Positions 8,498-15,990 of a stretch of 64,000 nucleotides of DNA are shown in pieces. Every line of letters begins with the position of its first letter. The first letter of the stretch is position 1. The notes under the pieces were generated by a model that worked only from the letters and a program-made list of their open reading frames with translations, made no database searches and was not told where the DNA came from. A program made the translations under genes and the position numbers. Source of the stretch: Desulfatitalea tepidiphila (GTDB lineage: Bacteria > Desulfobacterota > Desulfobacteria > Desulfobacterales > Desulfosarcinaceae); NCBI RefSeq assembly GCF_001293685.1, contig NZ_BCAG01000001.1, forward strand, positions 186,001 to 250,000, given 5' to 3'.

Positions 8498-8805
8498 GAA
8501 CAGCATCCCTCAGACGAACCGCAACCGCCGCAACCGCATGTCAATTTCAGCGAAGAGGAAACTTTGAAGCCGCTCCCGGCAAAATCGATTTCAATGGGCT
8601 GGGCCTGGTTCAAGAAGGCCGTGTCCACCAGGTATTGAATACCGGAGAATTCGAAGGTGGTATCGTTCGGCTTGGCGTCATCCAGGGCCAGAACAATTTG
8701 CTGTCCGCTGCAACTGCTGGCTAAAAATACCCGGATGGGTTTAAGCGCGTTTTCTTCAAAGTAGCGTGCAATTTGTTCCTGGGCCTTTTCAGTGACATTG
8801 AGCAT
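8494..8805 (-). CDS. IscA/HesB-like iron-sulfur carrier
   Basis: A 103-residue A-type carrier-like protein. SCSGQQIVLALDD holds the first Cys, and the C-terminus is very Cys-rich (TCGCGGCGSSEGCCS), replacing the usual CGCGxSF ending. Such proteins donate Fe-S clusters or iron. ATG 8805 is chosen because CAGGAGA lies 8 bases upstream; ATG 8811 is too close to it. The stop overlaps the formate dehydrogenase start by 4 bases, so it is translationally coupled and may help load that Fe-S-rich enzyme (inference). Confidence 0.78.
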   Translation of the reverse strand: MLNVTEKAQEQIARYFEENALKPIRVFLASSCSGQQIVLALDDAKPNDTTFEFSGIQYLVDTAFLNQAQPIEIDFAGSGFKVSSSLKLTCGCGGCGSSEGCCS

Positions 8806-8822
8806 GAGCATTTCTCCTGTGT

Positions 8823-9329
8823 TTACGATTGAGACGCGCTCACCAGGCCCCTGAAGACCTTCCGGAGGTCGCGTTCGGTTGCGTTGGACAGCGGGTCGAT
8901 ATCTTCGTCCGGGTGAGCAGTTGTTTCGGGATGCGGTGAAGGATCGAGTTCGGCAGGGCATATGCACATCTCATTGCAGCGTTCCCGAATCTGTTCCTCG
9001 GTCAATTCGCGGTTGTTCTCGATCCAGCGGTGGCAATCGTCGTGGGTGCCGACATGCAGCAGGAAAAGCCGGCGGCCGGTTTTGAAGGTGATCAGGCGGT
9101 AGCCAGCGCCCAGGTTGTATTTCATCACCCCTTTGATGCGCAGTTCGCCATGCTTGGTGATCGTGCCGATGCGGTCCGGGACCAGGTGGCCCTGCCGCAT
9201 GCGCTGAATGATCTTTTCGGCCCGTGCGGCAGCCAGGGCCGCCTTTTTGCCCGAACGACGGAGTAGTTCAAGGCTTTTATTGATTCTGGGATCCAGGTGC
9301 ACATGTCTAATCATGGGATCCGTCTCCAT
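8823..9329 (-). CDS. RelE/ParE-fold-like protein of unknown role with Cys-rich C-terminal part
   Basis: About 168 residues from ATG 9329, or 163 from ATG 9314. Residues ~10-105 resemble a RelE/ParE-like fold: a basic helical part, then LGAGYRLITFKTGRRLFLLHVGTHDDCHRW. The C-terminal third is acidic with CNEMCICPAEL. There is no antitoxin partner, and the gene overlaps the end of the short HdrA gene and precedes the IscA-like gene in the same operon. A structural or assembly role is as likely as RNase activity. I do not recognise an established family name. Confidence 0.6.
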   Translation of the reverse strand: METDPMIRHVHLDPRINKSLELLRRSGKKAALAAARAEKIIQRMRQGHLVPDRIGTITKHGELRIKGVMKYNLGAGYRLITFKTGRRLFLLHVGTHDDCHRWIENNRELTEEQIRERCNEMCICPAELDPSPHPETTAHPDEDIDPLSNATERDLRKVFRGLVSASQS

Positions 9330-9723
9330 ATCTCTTCCGGTCCGGAAGGTCGGCGGCCGACACGACCGGGCATGCATCGATACAGGCCCGGCACCCGGTG
9401 CAGCGCTCGATGTCGACGCTGCGCGCTCGCTTTTTCACCACCGCTTTAAATCGGCCCGCTTCACCTGAGAGCGATTCCAAGGTGGCATAGGTGACCAGTT
9501 CGATGTTGGGATGTCGTCCGGCGCTGACCAGGTAGGGAGAGAGAATGCACATGGAACAGTCGATGGTGGGAAAGGTCTTGTCGAGCTGCCCCATCGTGCC
9601 GCCGATCGCCGGCGTTCGCTCGACCAGATAGACAAAGAAGCCGGAATCGGCCAAGTCCATGGCGGCTTGGATGCCGGCGACGCCGCCGCCCACGATCATG
9701 ACGCTGCCGCTGGTCTTTTTCAT
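9307..9723 (-). CDS. Short HdrA-like flavoprotein/ferredoxin
   Basis: Only 138 residues, against roughly 340-1000 for HdrA/QmoA family members. It has the N-terminal FAD-binding motif VGGGVAGIQAAMDLA, the HdrA Cys motif FPTIDCSMCILSPYL, and one [4Fe-4S] motif, CTGCRACIDACPV (~108-120). It then ends with an unrelated hydrophilic tail. The start ATG 9723 overlaps the stop of the MvhD-like gene (ATGA). The rest of HdrA is absent, with no remnant in the next gene, so it is either a decayed HdrA or a deliberately minimal electron relay. Its operon place between MvhD-like and Fdh genes fits Hdr-linked formate oxidation. Confidence 0.75.
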   Translation of the reverse strand: MKKTSGSVMIVGGGVAGIQAAMDLADSGFFVYLVERTPAIGGTMGQLDKTFPTIDCSMCILSPYLVSAGRHPNIELVTYATLESLSGEAGRFKAVVKKRARSVDIERCTGCRACIDACPVVSAADLPDRKRYGDGSHD

Positions 9724-10190
9724 ATCAACGTCGCTCCTGATTGGATCGTTGTGGGGTCTGAATCCGACAATGGCCTTTTGATCATGCTCTTGGCCGGCCC
9801 CAGCGCCAGGACCGAATCGGTCACCTTCTGCGCCGTGGCGGCGAATTTGGTCGATTCGGCCGAAGAGATCCACGAAAAATGCAGCCTGCCCGGCTCCAGG
9901 CCGGAATATTCCAGGAAATTTTTCAATAAGGTGAATTTCCGGCGAGCGTAGAAATTGCCTTCGATATAGTGGCAGTCGCCCGGGTGGCAGCCAGACACCC
10001 ATATGCCGTCGACGCCGTTGCGCAGGGCGGCCAGAATGAACTTGGGGCTGATGCGGCCGCTGCATGGCACCCGGATGACGCGGATGTTGGGCGGGTACTG
10101 CAGGCGGCTGACCCCGGCCAGGTCGGCGGCCCCATAGGTGCACCAGTTGCAAAAAAAGGCGATGATTTTCGGTTCCCATTGTGGCGTCAT
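9720..10190 (-). CDS. MvhD/FlpD-like [2Fe-2S] protein, second copy
   Basis: A 156-residue MvhD-family protein with FFCNWCTYGAADLAG near the N-terminus, VPCSGRISPKF, and SGCHPGDCHYIEGN, the Cys residues that bind the [2Fe-2S] cluster in MvhD. MvhD passes electrons from a hydrogenase or formate dehydrogenase to HdrA. It lies 42 bases after the first MvhD-like gene and is coupled to the short HdrA gene by a 4-base overlap. The C-terminal ~20 residues extend beyond the usual family end. Confidence 0.85.
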   Translation of the reverse strand: MTPQWEPKIIAFFCNWCTYGAADLAGVSRLQYPPNIRVIRVPCSGRISPKFILAALRNGVDGIWVSGCHPGDCHYIEGNFYARRKFTLLKNFLEYSGLEPGRLHFSWISSAESTKFAATAQKVTDSVLALGPAKSMIKRPLSDSDPTTIQSGATLI

Positions 10191-10232
10191 GGCATCACTT
10201 CTCTTGTGTTTCCAAATTCTTTGGGTTAATGG

Positions 10233-10670
10233 CTATGAAGCAATTCGGTCTATTCGTCGAACAGGCGACGGACCGAGCCGGCGAATGGTTTCGGTCATCT
10301 CCGTTGCGATTTCCGCAAAACGCGGCCCCATGGCCGAACTGAGATTGAACATTTGAACCCGCTCGGGTTCTATGTCTGCCTCGGCCAGCAGCTTCCGCAC
10401 CGCGGCAACCCTTTTCCGGGCCTTCAGGTTCCCTTCTAGAAAATGGCATTCGCCCTCTATGCATCCGGCCACGTATACGCCGTCGGCTCCATTTTCGATG
10501 GCCTTGAGCAGATGGCTCATATCCACCCGGCCGGTGCATGGCACCTGAATGATCTTGACATTGGCCGGGTAGGTCAGACGCATGCTCCCGGCCAGATCAC
10601 CGGCCGCATAAGCACAGTACTTGCAGCAAAAGGCCAGAATCTGGGGCTCGAAGAGGTGTTCAGCGGTCAT
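10233..10670 (-). CDS. MvhD/FlpD-like [2Fe-2S] protein, first copy
   Basis: A 145-residue MvhD-family protein with CCKYCAYAAGDLAGS, VPCTGRVDMSH and AGCIEGECHFLEGN. The start ATG 10670 has AAGGAGG five bases upstream; an in-frame extension to 10757 (TTG) overlaps the preceding stop and is less likely. It is the partner of the adjacent HdrD-like and second MvhD-like genes. Two MvhD paralogues in tandem suggest two electron entry points or a heteromeric relay. Confidence 0.87.
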   Translation of the reverse strand: MTAEHLFEPQILAFCCKYCAYAAGDLAGSMRLTYPANVKIIQVPCTGRVDMSHLLKAIENGADGVYVAGCIEGECHFLEGNLKARKRVAAVRKLLAEADIEPERVQMFNLSSAMGPRFAEIATEMTETIRRLGPSPVRRIDRIAS

Positions 10671-10753
10671 GCATGCCTCCTTGCCTGTGGGTTTTTGCAC
10701 CATGGAATCGGCAGAATCTCTTTTCTGCGTTCCGGACCTCATGTTGAATCTAT

Positions 10754-12085
10754 TCAACCAATAAACGGATTGGGTGTTCCCGGTTCCCCGGGCAGCAAGA
10801 CCTCCTTCAGGTCATCGCCTAAATACTCCCGCTCATTTTCGGCCAGGACACCCAGGGCGAGGGCGACAATGCTCCACATGTGGACCGTGTGATAGGTGCC
10901 TCCGAAATGGTCGGCCAGGTCGTGGATCTGGGCGTGGCAGTTGTGGCAGGGTGTTACGCAGTAGTCGGCGCCGGTGGCGATGATCTGGTCGAACTTGATT
11001 TTGCCGTATTGATGGCGCGCTTCGGTATAGCCGGATTGCAGGTAACCACCGCCGCCACCACAGCAGTAGTTGTTGGATCGATTGGGGACCATGTCGACGA
11101 AGTTCTCTTCGCCCACACACGCCTTGAGCACGAAGCGCATTTTTTCGGCCTGTTCGTCCCCGAAGCTTTTGCGGATCTGGTTGCAGGGGTCCTGGACGGT
11201 GAACTTGAGCTTCAGGTCTTTGTTCCAGTCGGCGCTGACCTTCAGCTTTCCCGATGTGATCCATTCATAGTAGTAGGCCACCAGGGGGGCGATTTCCAAT
11301 TCGGTATGGATATTGAATTTCTTGTTGGCCGCCCAGACTGCATAGGTGGAGTGACCGCATTCGGTATTCAAGTAAACTTTGCACCCCAGTTCTTTGGCGC
11401 GTTTGAGTGTATGGGCGGATGTCTTTTCCCAATTTTCGTCATCAGCCAGAAACATGCAGTAATTTTCGCCGCCCCACGCTTCGCAGCTGTAGGTCCAGTC
11501 CGCACCGGCCAGATGAAGAATTTTCCACAGGGGCACCATCTCGTCCGGTTCGGTGACCGGCTCGCGGGAGTTCTGGCTGAGGAAAAAGTGAGCCCCCTGC
11601 TTCTCCAACGGCGCTTCGAGTGTTTCCCATCCAGGTTGCGTGCCGCGAACCTCGTCGAGCACATCCTCGACCACGAAGCGGAAATCTTCGGGGGGCGTTC
11701 CCATGGCGCTGCAGCTGTCATTGCGCAAGGCCATGTCGCAGGAGGCCAGGATGCCCTTTGGGCGCTCGTCGCGGGGCCACAATTTGCGGGCCTCATAGAC
11801 CAGACCCGGGATGTTGATGGCCATGGGGCAGACATGCATGCAGCGGCTGCACATGGAACACATCCAGACCCAGGGGTGTTTGGTGATCTCATCGTCCATG
11901 CCAAGCATGACCATGCGCAGGAATTTGCGCGGGTCCATGCCTTCCAGGCCGGTGGCCGGGCAGCCCGATGCACAGGCGCCGCAGGTGAGGCACAGGTTGA
12001 GATTTTCACCTCTGGGGATGAGGTGCCGGACCTTGTCGAGAAATCGTTCCTTGTTGGGGCCTTTCAACACGATGGCTTGGGTCAT
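10754..12085 (-). CDS. HdrD/TmcB-like iron-sulfur (CCG-domain) protein
   Basis: A 443-residue protein. It has two [4Fe-4S] motifs at the N-terminus (CLTCGACASGCPA near 32; CSMCSRCMHVCPM near 76), and C-terminal CCG-type Cys motifs (DPCNQI, NNYCCGGGGGY, CVTPCHNCH) that in HdrB/HdrD bind the noncubane cluster reducing disulfides. It resembles HdrD and TmcB of sulfate reducers. ATG 12085 follows GAAAGGAG. It is the first gene of the leftward Hdr/MvhD/Fdh operon; a 15-base palindrome lies ~100 bases upstream. The electron acceptor (a thiol-disulfide such as DsrC, or a membrane partner) is not evident. Confidence 0.85.
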   Translation of the reverse strand: MTQAIVLKGPNKERFLDKVRHLIPRGENLNLCLTCGACASGCPATGLEGMDPRKFLRMVMLGMDDEITKHPWVWMCSMCSRCMHVCPMAINIPGLVYEARKLWPRDERPKGILASCDMALRNDSCSAMGTPPEDFRFVVEDVLDEVRGTQPGWETLEAPLEKQGAHFFLSQNSREPVTEPDEMVPLWKILHLAGADWTYSCEAWGGENYCMFLADDENWEKTSAHTLKRAKELGCKVYLNTECGHSTYAVWAANKKFNIHTELEIAPLVAYYYEWITSGKLKVSADWNKDLKLKFTVQDPCNQIRKSFGDEQAEKMRFVLKACVGEENFVDMVPNRSNNYCCGGGGGYLQSGYTEARHQYGKIKFDQIIATGADYCVTPCHNCHAQIHDLADHFGGTYHTVHMWSIVALALGVLAENEREYLGDDLKEVLLPGEPGTPNPFIG

Positions 12086-12185
12086 GCCGGAACTCCTTTC
12101 CGCGCATGCGGCGCGATAGGTTTTCAGGAATCGCCGCCGGCTCGGCCCGGACCCGGGTCAAGACCTCTTTACAAGGCATATCCAA

Positions 12186-12200
12186 GTACCTGGCAGGTAC
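12186..12200. promoter_or_regulatory. Perfect palindrome upstream of the Hdr/MvhD/Fdh operon
   Basis: GTACCTG-G-CAGGTAC lies about 100 bases before the start of the HdrD-like gene. Its size and symmetry fit a dimeric repressor or activator site. Confidence 0.4.
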
Positions 12201-12563
12201 CCGTCGAGGTTGTGATGTGTGCTGTGCCGAATTCAATATTCGGCGGAGGGGCACCGACGGTTGGTCCCTATGCCTGCGCACGCCAGCCCGGGCTGCGATC
12301 AGCGGCTTGCTCAGGTAAAACCAGTGTGTCGGTGTGGAAGGAGCATGTGGATTTTTCCAGATTAACGGTAACCGAATTTCCTGCGCCATGTCCTTCCTGT
12401 TTTTGGATGGGCATCAGGCAGGCGTTACCTCTAAAAGGGCTGAAACAAAAAGTCAAAGCGATATATTCAATGCCAGGGGGTCTACTGGATTAGTATTTTC
12501 AATTTATGCCATCTGCTTTTTTAATCCGTCTTGTTGGGTCGCCGACAGCAATTCTAACTGAAT

Positions 12564-12600
12564 CTGTCCCACCCACGCCGGTTTTAATGAATAGCATTCA
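12564..12600 (+). repeat. Dispersed repeat, copy 1 (core CGCCGGTTTTAATGAAT)
   Basis: The stretch CTGTCCCACCCACGCCGG followed by TTTTAATGAATAGCATTCA is nearly identical to 49937-49973 and related to 42050-42092. All three copies are intergenic. The function is unknown. Confidence 0.6.
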
Positions 12601-12865
12601 GATAGAATCCCTGGGGTGCAGACACTTGCCGCGATATTTGCCGAAAAGGCATGGCGAGCTTCATGGGCATTGTCGAGGTGTCCTCCGCGGGATTGATGAC
12701 TCTATCTGGCGGGGAATGTCTCGAGGCCTTGATGAATTTAAAAGGATGAAATGGCTATCGCACTATATGTTGTGATATGGATCCGCACTGCATTCCATAT
12801 ATTGGAGATCCAGATTTGGCGGGCCTTTGAATCCGATTTTAGCCATTCGCTCATGTTGAAATTTA

Positions 12866-12894
12866 TTGACAATGGTGTGCCAGGGTGCTATTCA
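12866..12894 (+). promoter_or_regulatory. Possible sigma-70-type promoter of aprBA
   Basis: TTGACA at 12866-12871 is followed after 17 bases by TATTCA. The -35 box is perfect, the -10 box poor. It lies ~240 bases upstream of aprB, leaving a long leader. Confidence 0.35.
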
Positions 12895-13132
12895 TCTTAT
12901 CTTGTTTTACTTATAAGATGTTGATTTTATAAGCTAATTTTTTTCTCACCAAAAACAGATGTGACGCTGCGGGTCCGCAGCTTTTTAGACTTGCCTTTTA
13001 CATAAGTCCGTGAAGGATAATCATCGGACAACCAAAACGAAGGGGGGTGCAAGGAAAACAGCTTAAGGTTCCACATGTTTTGAGGCGTGGATTGGTTGGA
13101 TTTTTAAAAACCAAATTTAGGAGGTATATTAA

Positions 13133-13570
13133 ATGCCAAGTTTCGTAATTCAGGAAAAATGTGACGGGTGCAAGGGTGGCGACAAGACCGCTTGCATGTA
13201 CATTTGCCCCAACGATCTGATGGTTTTGGATCCCAACGCCATGAAGGCTTATAACCAAGAGCCGGATCAGTGCTGGGAATGCTTCTCCTGTGTTAAAATC
13301 TGCCCCACCCAGGCAATCGAAGTGCGCGGCTATGCCGATTTCGTACCCCTGGGAAGCTCCATCATGCCCATGATGGGTACCGAAGACGTCATGTGGACCT
13401 GCAAGTTCCGCAACGGACTCATCAAACGTTTCAAGTTCCCCATTCGCACCACTCCGGAAGGTGCCGCCAATGCTTATGAAAGCCTGAAGGGCAAAGATCT
13501 CGACAGCCAGCTGCTTTCCACCGAGGAAGCCGACGGCCGCGCGCTGCCAACTCCCAAGGCGACCGTGTAG
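13133..13570 (+). CDS. aprB: Adenylylsulfate (APS) reductase beta subunit
   Basis: A 145-residue iron-sulfur subunit of the cytoplasmic enzyme that reduces APS to sulfite and AMP. Two [4Fe-4S] sites are visible: CDGCKGGDKTACMYICP (with the characteristic insertion) and CWECFSCVKICPTQA. The C-terminal part, which wraps around AprA in known structures, follows. TTAGGAGG precedes ATG 13133. aprA starts 59 bases downstream with its own AGGAGG. Length and order are typical of sulfate reducers. Confidence 0.97.
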   Translation: MPSFVIQEKCDGCKGGDKTACMYICPNDLMVLDPNAMKAYNQEPDQCWECFSCVKICPTQAIEVRGYADFVPLGSSIMPMMGTEDVMWTCKFRNGLIKRFKFPIRTTPEGAANAYESLKGKDLDSQLLSTEEADGRALPTPKATV

Positions 13571-13629
13571 GGCGGAGATTTGAATCCATTAATTCATACA
13601 CTTCGATATAATTTTTAGGAGGTATAGAT

Positions 13630-15609
13630 ATGGCATTACCGAATAAGCCTTTGGGTGAACTCAAAGCTGTGCGGGACCCTGAAGTTGTTGAAAAAGAAGT
13701 CGACATCCTTATCGTGGGCGGTGGTATGGCTGCTTGCGGTACCGCGTTTGAAATCAATAAATGGTTGCAGCCGGGCCAGACCGTGCTGCTGTGCGACAAG
13801 GCCGCCATGGAGCGTTCCGGCGCCGTGGCCCAGGGTCTGTCCGCCATCAACACCTTCATCGGCGAGAACAGCCCGGACGACTACGTCCGCATGGTGCGCA
13901 ACGACCTGATGGGGCTGGTGCGCGAAGACCTGATCTTCGACCTGGGCTGCCATGTCGATGACTCGGTCTACCTGTTCGAAGAGTGGGGCTTGCCGATCTG
14001 GAAAAAATCGGCCGAGGGCAAAAACCTCGACGGTAAAAAAGGCCAGGCCATGGGTACCCTGAAGAGCGGCGCCCAACCGGTCCGCACCGGTAAGTGGCAG
14101 ATCATGATCAACGGCGAATCTTACAAACGTGTTGTGGCCGAGGCCGCCAAGAAAGCCCTGGGCGCCGACAACATCATCGAGCGCTGCTTTATCGTCGAGT
14201 TGCTCTTGGATGCCAATAAACCCAACACCATCGCCGGTGCCGTGGGTTTCTCGGTGCGTGAGAACAAAGTCTACATCATCAAATGTAAAACCATGATGGT
14301 CGCCTGCGGCGGCGCGGTGAACATTTACCAGCCGCGTTCGGTGGGCGAGGGCAAGGGCCGTGCCTGGTACCCGGTGTGGAACGCCGGTTCCACCTACACC
14401 ATGTGCATGAAGGTCGGTGCCGAACTCTCCATGATGGAAAACCGTTTCACCCCGGCCCGCTTCAAAGACGGTTACGGCCCGGTGGGTGCCTGGTTCCTGC
14501 TGTTCAAGGCCAAGACCCTCAACGGCCTGGGCGAGAACTTCGCCGCCAGCGATGCCGCCAAGAAAGAGCTGGAAAACTATGCGCCTTACGGCACCGCTGC
14601 CATCACCCCGACCTGTCTACGTAACCACCTGATGTTGTTCGAGATGAAAGCTGGTCGCGGCCCGATCATCATGGACACCGTCACCGCATTGGCCAACCTG
14701 GGCAAGACCATGGACAAGAAAGAGCTCAAGCACCTGGAGTCCGAAGCTTGGGAAGACTTCCTGGACATGACCTGCGGCCAGGCCAACCTGTGGTGTGCTC
14801 AGGACTGCGAGCCGGAGAAGAAGAATTCCGAAGTTATGCCCACCGAGCCGTACCTGCTGGGTTCCCACTCCGGTTGCTGCGGCCTGTGGACCTCCGGTCC
14901 GGACCTGGATTGGGTGCCGGATGCTTACAAAATTAAAGCCGACAACGGCAAGGTGTACAACCGTATGACCACGGTCAACGGTCTGTTTACCTCCGGAGAC
15001 GGTGTGGGCTGCTCCGGTCACAAGTTCTCCTCCGGTTCCCATGCCGAGGGTCGCATCGCGGCCAAGCAGATGGTGCGCTATGCCAAGGATCATGCCGACT
15101 TCAAACCGACCCTGAAGCAGAGCAATCAAGAGCTGGTCGATCTGGTTTACAAACCGGTTCGCACCTTCCTCGATCACTGCAATTACACCACGGCCATTGA
15201 CATCAACCCGAACTACATCAAACCCAATGGGATGATGTACCGGTTGATGAAAGCGACCCATGAGTACGGCGCCGGTACGGCCACCTACTACATGACCAGC
15301 AGCAAGAGTCTGGAAATCGTCATGGATCTCCTCAAGACCATGCGCGAGGACTGTGCAAAAATGGCGGCCGGCGATCTGCACGAACTGATGCGCGCCTGGG
15401 AGATTGAACACCGCATCTGGACGGTGGAGGCTCACCTGCGTCACATCCAGTTCCGTAAAGAGACCCGCTATCCGGGCTTCTACTATCAGGCCGACTACCC
15501 CGGACAGGATGATGCCAACTGGTTCTGTTTCGTCAACTCCAAGTTCGATCCGGAGAAGAAGGAATGGAATGTGATGAAGAAAGACTACATCAAGATCATT
15601 CCTGACTAA
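13630..15609 (+). CDS. aprA: Adenylylsulfate (APS) reductase alpha subunit
   Basis: A 659-residue FAD-containing catalytic subunit of the fumarate reductase flavoprotein family. The FAD-binding motif ILIVGGGMAACGTAFEI is near residue 23, RSGAVAQGLSAINTF follows, and the active-site region includes MMENRFTPARFKDGYGPVG and LLGSHSGCCGLWTSGPD. Codon use is strongly biased to C-ending codons, as expected for a very highly expressed gene. A strong terminator follows at 15650, so qmoABC may be transcribed separately. Confidence 0.98.
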   Translation: MALPNKPLGELKAVRDPEVVEKEVDILIVGGGMAACGTAFEINKWLQPGQTVLLCDKAAMERSGAVAQGLSAINTFIGENSPDDYVRMVRNDLMGLVREDLIFDLGCHVDDSVYLFEEWGLPIWKKSAEGKNLDGKKGQAMGTLKSGAQPVRTGKWQIMINGESYKRVVAEAAKKALGADNIIERCFIVELLLDANKPNTIAGAVGFSVRENKVYIIKCKTMMVACGGAVNIYQPRSVGEGKGRAWYPVWNAGSTYTMCMKVGAELSMMENRFTPARFKDGYGPVGAWFLLFKAKTLNGLGENFAASDAAKKELENYAPYGTAAITPTCLRNHLMLFEMKAGRGPIIMDTVTALANLGKTMDKKELKHLESEAWEDFLDMTCGQANLWCAQDCEPEKKNSEVMPTEPYLLGSHSGCCGLWTSGPDLDWVPDAYKIKADNGKVYNRMTTVNGLFTSGDGVGCSGHKFSSGSHAEGRIAAKQMVRYAKDHADFKPTLKQSNQELVDLVYKPVRTFLDHCNYTTAIDINPNYIKPNGMMYRLMKATHEYGAGTATYYMTSSKSLEIVMDLLKTMREDCAKMAAGDLHELMRAWEIEHRIWTVEAHLRHIQFRKETRYPGFYYQADYPGQDDANWFCFVNSKFDPEKKEWNVMKKDYIKIIPD

Positions 15610-15642
15610 TGGGCGGGTATCGGTTATGCGATAAGCGCTGAC

Positions 15643-15684
15643 AAAAATACCTCCAGGCGCCGCAGCGCGCCTGGAGGTTTTTGT
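15643..15684 (+). terminator. Rho-independent terminator of aprBA
   Basis: The 11-base perfect stem CCTCCAGGCGC (15650-15660) and GCGCCTGGAGG (15667-15677) has a 6-base loop and is followed by TTTTTGTT. An A-run before the stem makes it potentially bidirectional. Confidence 0.9.
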
Positions 15685-15990
15685 TAGCTGGGCCCATAAC
15701 AAGCCTGCCGTTAGACCGGTGCAGGCGATATCCTTTTTGGTCGCCGCTAATCCTTCGTCGATAGTTCATAAGCGACGGAGGAGGGCCGCTGAATGGCGAA
15801 GCTGAGCCCTGGAGAAAATCGATGACGCGCTCCAAGGTTCAGCTATGTGGTTCAGGATCCAAGGGTATCGCCTGCGGCCGCCGGGAGCGGCTGCAAAGAG
15901 AACATCTTATTTCATGAAGCGACGCTTCGAGTATTCGATCTCGAAAAGTGATTTTGCTTCTGCCAATTCTAGAACGCACGGAGGGATAGC
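15685..15990. other. Intergenic region upstream of qmoA
   Basis: About 300 bases between the apr terminator and qmoA hold no credible gene. GGAGG just before 15991 is the qmoA ribosome site. I see no convincing promoter boxes, although qmo transcription must start here if the terminator is efficient. Confidence 0.5.

Larger units (their letters stand above)
12201..13132. other. Long intergenic region between the hdr and apr operons
   Basis: There is no credible gene in this ~0.9 kb stretch. Reading frames are short and lack family features or ribosome sites. It becomes AT-rich after ~12480. It contains one copy of a dispersed repeat (12564-12600) and a possible promoter for aprB (12866-12894). 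Divergent promoters for the leftward hdr and rightward apr operons should both lie here. Confidence 0.6.

Noticed and set aside
10880-12493. 537-codon plus-strand frame
   Set aside because: It lies antisense to the HdrD-like gene, whose Cys motifs and ribosome site are clear; the long frame reflects high GC codon structure.
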